Below are positions 60,801 to 64,000 of a DNA stretch of 64,000 nucleotides, piece after piece. The position numbers and the translations under genes are program-made. Source of the stretch: Parasponia andersonii (taxonomy: Eukaryota; Streptophyta; Magnoliopsida; Rosales; Cannabaceae); NCBI GenBank assembly GCA_002914805.1, contig JXTB01000320.1:285247-349246 (forward strand), in the 5' to 3' direction. The notes beneath the pieces are model-generated. The model did not search any database, was not told the origin of the DNA, and saw nothing but the letters and a program-made list of their open reading frames with translations. Every line of letters starts with the position of its first letter. Position 1 is the stretch's first letter.

Positions 60801-63800
60801 ATAATGTCCTAATTCAAGAAGTGATTCACTCTTTCAAGAAGAAGAAAGGCAATGAAGGTTTTTTTGCTATCAAAATTGACTTGGAGAAAGCCTACGATTC
60901 GAAATTCATTATCTGTGTTCTTCATTGCCTTGGAGCCTCCAACACCTACTATAATTGGGTATTGGCTTGCATCTCCACTGCGTCACTTGATTTGTGACTC
61001 AATGGAAGTAAGTGTGGTAGCATTGCCCCTAAGAGAGACATTAGACAGGGTGACCCACTCTTGCCTTACTTGTTTATCATTGCTGCTGAGGTTCTGTCTC
61101 GACTTATCTCTCAGTCCTGTGATGATGGAGAGTTTAAGAGTATTTAATTATTCAAAGGAGGACCGTGTCTCACCCACCTCTTCTTTGCAGATGACTTAAT
61201 CCTCCTTGGTCGTACCAGAATTGAGGAAGCCCAAGCTACTTGGAATTGCCTTTCTAAATTTTGCTTCAGGTTTGGCCAGTCAATGAGCCTCCTGAAATCT
61301 AGTATTTTCTTTAGCGAGAACACATATCATGCCACTAGACAAGCTATTTCCTCCGTCATGGGCATTTCAGGTCCTGCCATTGATATAAAGTATCTAGGGC
61401 TACCATTGTTCCGATCCAGAAATAAACAATAGGATTTTCACTTTATCCTCGATCATCTTGACTTAAAACTTGCTGGTTGGAAGCCAAAAACCTCTCAAAG
61501 TCAGGACCGGCAACCATGATCAAATCTATTGCTTTATATCTCCCCATTTATGCAATGCATTTAATGGGTCTTCCTTTAAGCCATTCGCATAAAATTGATT
61601 CTCTAGCTCGAAAATTTTGGTGGGGGTATTCAGATTTAAAGAAAGGACTAAACTTGAAGGCTTGGAATGATTTATGTCTACCTAAGGCATTAGGAGGATT
61701 GGGCTTTCGGAAAACTGTGGAGATGAATATCGCTTTACTGGCTAAATGGAGCTAGCAGCTTGTAACTGGCCACCAATCTCTTTGTTGTGAAGTTCTCAGG
61801 GCCAAATACTTAAAAAATTTCAATTTTGCTAATGTCTCTGCTCGCAATTCAGACTCGTGGTTCTGGAAATCAGTTTTGAAAACTAGACAGTAGGTTTAAA
61901 AGGCTGCTTGTAAACCAGTAGGACAAGGCCGCTCTATCAATATTTGGAAAGATCCTTGGGTTCCTCACTACCCAGGCTTTCACCCCCCACTCTCTTAAGG
62001 AATGAGAGAAGAGGATTCATGTATGCAGCTGACTTTATTATTTGAAAGGTGCAATGTGCCTAATCTTAATCTCATCTTTGATCAGGATGCAATTGCTGCA
62101 ATATGCAAAATTGACATCACCAATGGTTTATAGCCAGAAAAGTGGATTTGGACAAAAAATGACAATGGCAAATTCCCTACTAAGTTTGCCTGTCTCCTAC
62201 AAGTGTTGAGCAGAGCTCCAACTCAACAAATTTTGTTACCACAGGAATGGATGAAACTATGGCATTAGAAGATTCATGAGCGCGCTCATAAATTCCTTTG
62301 GTGGCAAGTTCTCTCAAATACTTTGCCAGTCAGAACCTAAGTCAACTCCATCTTTCAAATCCAGGAAGTGAATTGTCCTTTATGTGGAAGACACCCTGAA
62401 ACTCTTGAGCATATGTTCCTATCTTGTGACTTTGCTAGCAGAATTTGAATTGCTTCTTCCTGGGGCCTTTCCCCATCTACAGGTCCTATAACATCTTGTC
62501 TGGTTTGGCCCAAATGGATATGGAACCTAAGCAGTTTTGGGGTGGGCAGTGCTGAAAGTTCTGCTATTTGCGTATGTTGCAATGGACCATATATGGTTGA
62601 CAAGGAATTCAGCAGTTCACGGCTGTACCCAACCTGATGAAGTAGCATGTTTGAGAACTATCTTGTCTTCTTATTCCACTTTAGTAGAGGGGCTTATCCC
62701 ACATCCTACTCTTGTAGAAACTCCAATTTGGCAAGTTCCCCCTGAAGGGTGGATTAAACTGAATTTTGACGTTGCTGTAGGGAGCAATGAGTTTATGCTA
62801 GCTGTTATGGCTCGTGATCATACTGATGATATTGCTTTTGCTGTGACAAACAAAATAGTTCCTACATCCTCTTTGGTTAGGGAATGTCAAACAGCCTTGT
62901 TGGCCTTGTCTAAAGTGACCATTCGAAAGTATCAGTTCTGCATCATTGCATCATTGAAGGAGACTCCAAGATTGTAATCTCCAACCTCAACGATGAATCA
63001 TCAAGCTAAGAAATTGCAAATTCAGTGGCAGCTGTTAAAGCTCTTTGTCATAAGTTTATGGCTGTGTCTTTTACTCATGTCTCTAGAGATTGTAATTTTT
63101 ATGCTCATAATCTAGCAAAATGGGTTCTGTTTTGTAATGTCTATGGAGATATTGTCCCCAATGATGTTCCTAGTACTATTTTTTGTAACTCTTCAGTTTG
63201 GGATTCTCATGTTTCTTGAGACCTAGGTTTCTCTATAACATTGACGTTTTTCACCAAAAAAAAAAATCTCTAAGCTTTTGGAACAACTAGTAACTTGCTT
63301 TGATATTAAATTAATTGATGAGTTTCATTTTTCTTCTATCTTTATTTGTTTATTTTTTAATTAATTAATTTTTAAAGAAGAAGAAATTGATGAGATTTTT
63401 TCTATATCTAGGTCCACTGCTTGCAGTTCCTGATATATGAGGTGGTTTCCGGTGGTAATCTGAGGAAGCCTGGAGGGCTCTTTGGGAATAGTGGATCTGA
63501 GATTCCTGTCAATGATATGAAACAGTTGGAAACCTTCTTTTATAAGCTCAGTTTTTTCTTACATATATTGGATTACTCAGGTATTTTTCCTTTATGCTTT
63601 AGTCATCTCTGGCACCATTTTCATAAGTGCTTACAGTGTCAATTTTCCAAAAGGGATTGTTGTTGGGGGGTTTCTTTCTTTCTTCCCCTTTTCCTTTTTG
63701 TTTTTCTTTTTTTTTTTTTAAAAAAAAAAGAGCCTTGGGCAGTGTCTTCCAGAAATGGAACAAGGACCTGAATCATAGTACATTGACAAAATACATTGCT

Positions 63801-64000
63801 AATACTTTGTGCGAGAATCATAACTATGGTCATTTGGATATTAATGTTTACTCTGACCTTCATGGACTGCACATGTAAAATAGCCTTTGAGTGCATCAAG
63901 GTGTATATGCTGGATGTTGCCAGGAGCTATCATTGACCATAACTCTTACTTTCGTGTGATTCTATTTGCAGCAACTGTTGCAACTTTGACAGACCTTGGT
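51840..64000 (+). CDS. PIR: PIROGI (SRA1/CYFIP subunit of the WAVE/SCAR complex), 5' part
   Basis: Seventeen coding exons are seen: 51840-51893, 52232-52304, 52577-52641, 52847-52924, 53305-53424, 53509-53579, 53729-53821, 54236-54305, 54438-54502, 54712-54907, 55029-55180, 55616-55709, 55810-56022, 56179-56390, 56679-56814, 63412-63580, 63972-beyond 64000. They give about 626 codons in one frame, the first half of a protein of about 1,280 aa. The start [18 protein letters not shown] and blocks such as [19 protein letters not shown] and [19 protein letters not shown] closely match Arabidopsis PIR. The product joins NAP1, SCAR, ABI and BRICK in the WAVE/SCAR complex, which responds to ROP GTPases and activates ARP2/3 to nucleate actin during cell shaping, such as trichomes and pavement cells. 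All introns are GT-AG except intron 11. Intron 15 is enlarged by a LINE. The 3' half lies outside the window. Confidence 0.94.
52651..52700. repeat. CT microsatellite and C-rich tract in PIR intron 3
   Basis: A run of CT dinucleotides (about 12 units) followed by CCCCCTCCCCCTCCCCCTTC, 10 bases after the donor site. Likely polymorphic in length. Confidence 0.85.
55181..55615 (+). other. PIR: Minor-spliceosome (U12-type) AT-AC intron of PIR
   Basis: The exon ends ...CAAGA and the intron starts ATATCCTTTG, the classical U12 AT-AC donor. It ends CCTTGACATAATTAC; CCTTGAC is close to the U12 branch-site consensus TTCCTTAAC and lies about 8-12 bases from the AC, the short distance this class requires. 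Joining gives [12 protein letters not shown], which matches the conserved PIR sequence in frame. The competing GT-AG reading (donor GTAATC at 55,195, acceptor ending at 55,622) shifts the frame. A second CCTTGACATAC copy lies at 55,551-55,561. Confidence 0.85.
57294..57301. repeat. Target site duplication TCTCTAAG, left copy
   Basis: Eight bases before the LINE, repeated exactly at 63,267-63,274 right after the poly(A) tail. Confidence 0.75.
57530..58247 (+). pseudogene. LINE ORF1 remnant (DUF4283-like plus zinc knuckle)
   Basis: Starts at ATG 57,530 ([14 protein letters not shown]). The DUF4283-like region runs to about 58,050, with a frame change around 57,670-57,830; the block [18 protein letters not shown] lies near 57,885. 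A zinc knuckle ([14 protein letters not shown]) follows near 58,143; its usual second cysteine is a tyrosine here, so it probably cannot hold zinc. ORF1 proteins of plant L1 elements bind the element RNA. A low-complexity Ser/Pro-rich tail continues to about 59,130 in broken frames. Confidence 0.75.
59144..63219 (+). pseudogene. LINE ORF2 remnant (endonuclease, reverse transcriptase, RNase H)
   Basis: Begins MIIVLWNC at 59,144 with an in-frame stop at 59,168 and another at 59,216. The apurinic-type endonuclease spans to about 59,840, with GGAL-like [11 protein letters not shown] near 59,670 and SDHRPI near 59,805. Reverse transcriptase lies at about 60,600-61,450: [12 protein letters not shown] near 60,860, RDIRQGDPL near 61,035 and the catalytic FADDLILLG near 61,180. 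The zinc-binding zf-RVT motif [18 protein letters not shown] is at about 62,370. RNase H spans about 62,745-63,150 ([12 protein letters not shown]; a later [16 protein letters not shown] block). The last open part ends with TGA at 63,217. Frameshifts separate several of these parts. Confidence 0.82.
63267..63274. repeat. Target site duplication TCTCTAAG, right copy
   Basis: Follows the A tail of the LINE; equals 57,294-57,301. Confidence 0.75.

Larger units (their letters stand above)
57302..63266 (+). mobile_element. Plant L1-type LINE, near full length, sense in PIR intron 15
   Basis: A 5,965-bp non-LTR retrotransposon: 5' UTR (57,302-57,529), ORF1 with a DUF4283-like domain and zinc knuckle, ORF2 with endonuclease, reverse transcriptase, zf-RVT and a C-terminal RNase H, a short 3' UTR and an 11-base A tail (63,256-63,266). 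TCTCTAAG on both sides is the target duplication. Endonuclease-reverse transcriptase-RNase H order is typical of plant L1 elements. Stops and frameshifts make it inactive. It has the same orientation as PIR. Confidence 0.88.
56815..63411 (+). other. PIR: Intron 15 of PIR, enlarged by a LINE
   Basis: 6,597 bases from GTTTCT at 56,815 to the CTATATCTAG acceptor. Without the LINE and one duplication it would be about 620 bases. Splice sites are intact and the exons on either side join in frame (SQ | [11 protein letters not shown]). Confidence 0.88.

Overview
The window is nuclear DNA of a flowering plant, most likely a dicot. Two multi-exon genes with standard plant GT-AG introns encode proteins conserved across land plants. 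Everything else is AT-rich intergenic DNA packed with LTR retrotransposon fossils, one plant L1-type LINE and small hAT-like elements. No rRNA, tRNA or CRISPR was seen. The species cannot be named from this sequence.

Left part (1-26,848): a nest of broken LTR elements. A Ty3/Gypsy chromovirus fossil on the plus strand (from 1918) was split twice. A 2.8-kb solo LTR (4301-7136, duplication TACTC) sits between its polymerase and integrase parts. A minus-strand Ty1/Copia element (8738-13314, duplication AAAAC) sits inside its 3' LTR. Next is a long Tat-type Gypsy fossil (about 14,900-26,848) with a second RNase H domain, tandem repeats after the integrase and a large coding region on the opposite strand. 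It runs into a 365-base assembly gap (26,849-27,213).

Middle part (27,214-37,022): two related LTRs in opposite orientation, one belonging to a shortened Copia element (30,784-34,846, minus) that carries a 566-bp hAT-like MITE. A short broken coding fragment near 28.6-28.9 kb was not identified.

Right part: gene 1 (37,023-48,599, plus, 13 exons, 911 aa) is the plastid PPR/SAP protein PTAC3, part of the plastid transcription machinery. Its 11th intron holds a whole-looking 5.1-kb antisense Copia element, yet the exons read through without a break. Gene 2 (51,840 to beyond the window end, plus, 17 coding exons seen) is PIROGI/PIR, the SRA1/CYFIP subunit of the WAVE/SCAR actin-nucleation complex. 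About 626 codons of an expected 1,280 or so are present. Its intron 11 looks like a minor-spliceosome (U12) AT-AC intron, and its intron 15 holds a full-length sense LINE (57,302-63,266) flanked by TCTCTAAG. The two genes lie about 3.2 kb apart on the same strand, with a hAT-like MITE between them. They have no known shared pathway.

No new multi-gene system was found. The most notable points are the U12-type intron of PIR, the large elements inside introns of both host genes, and the antisense coding region of the Tat element.
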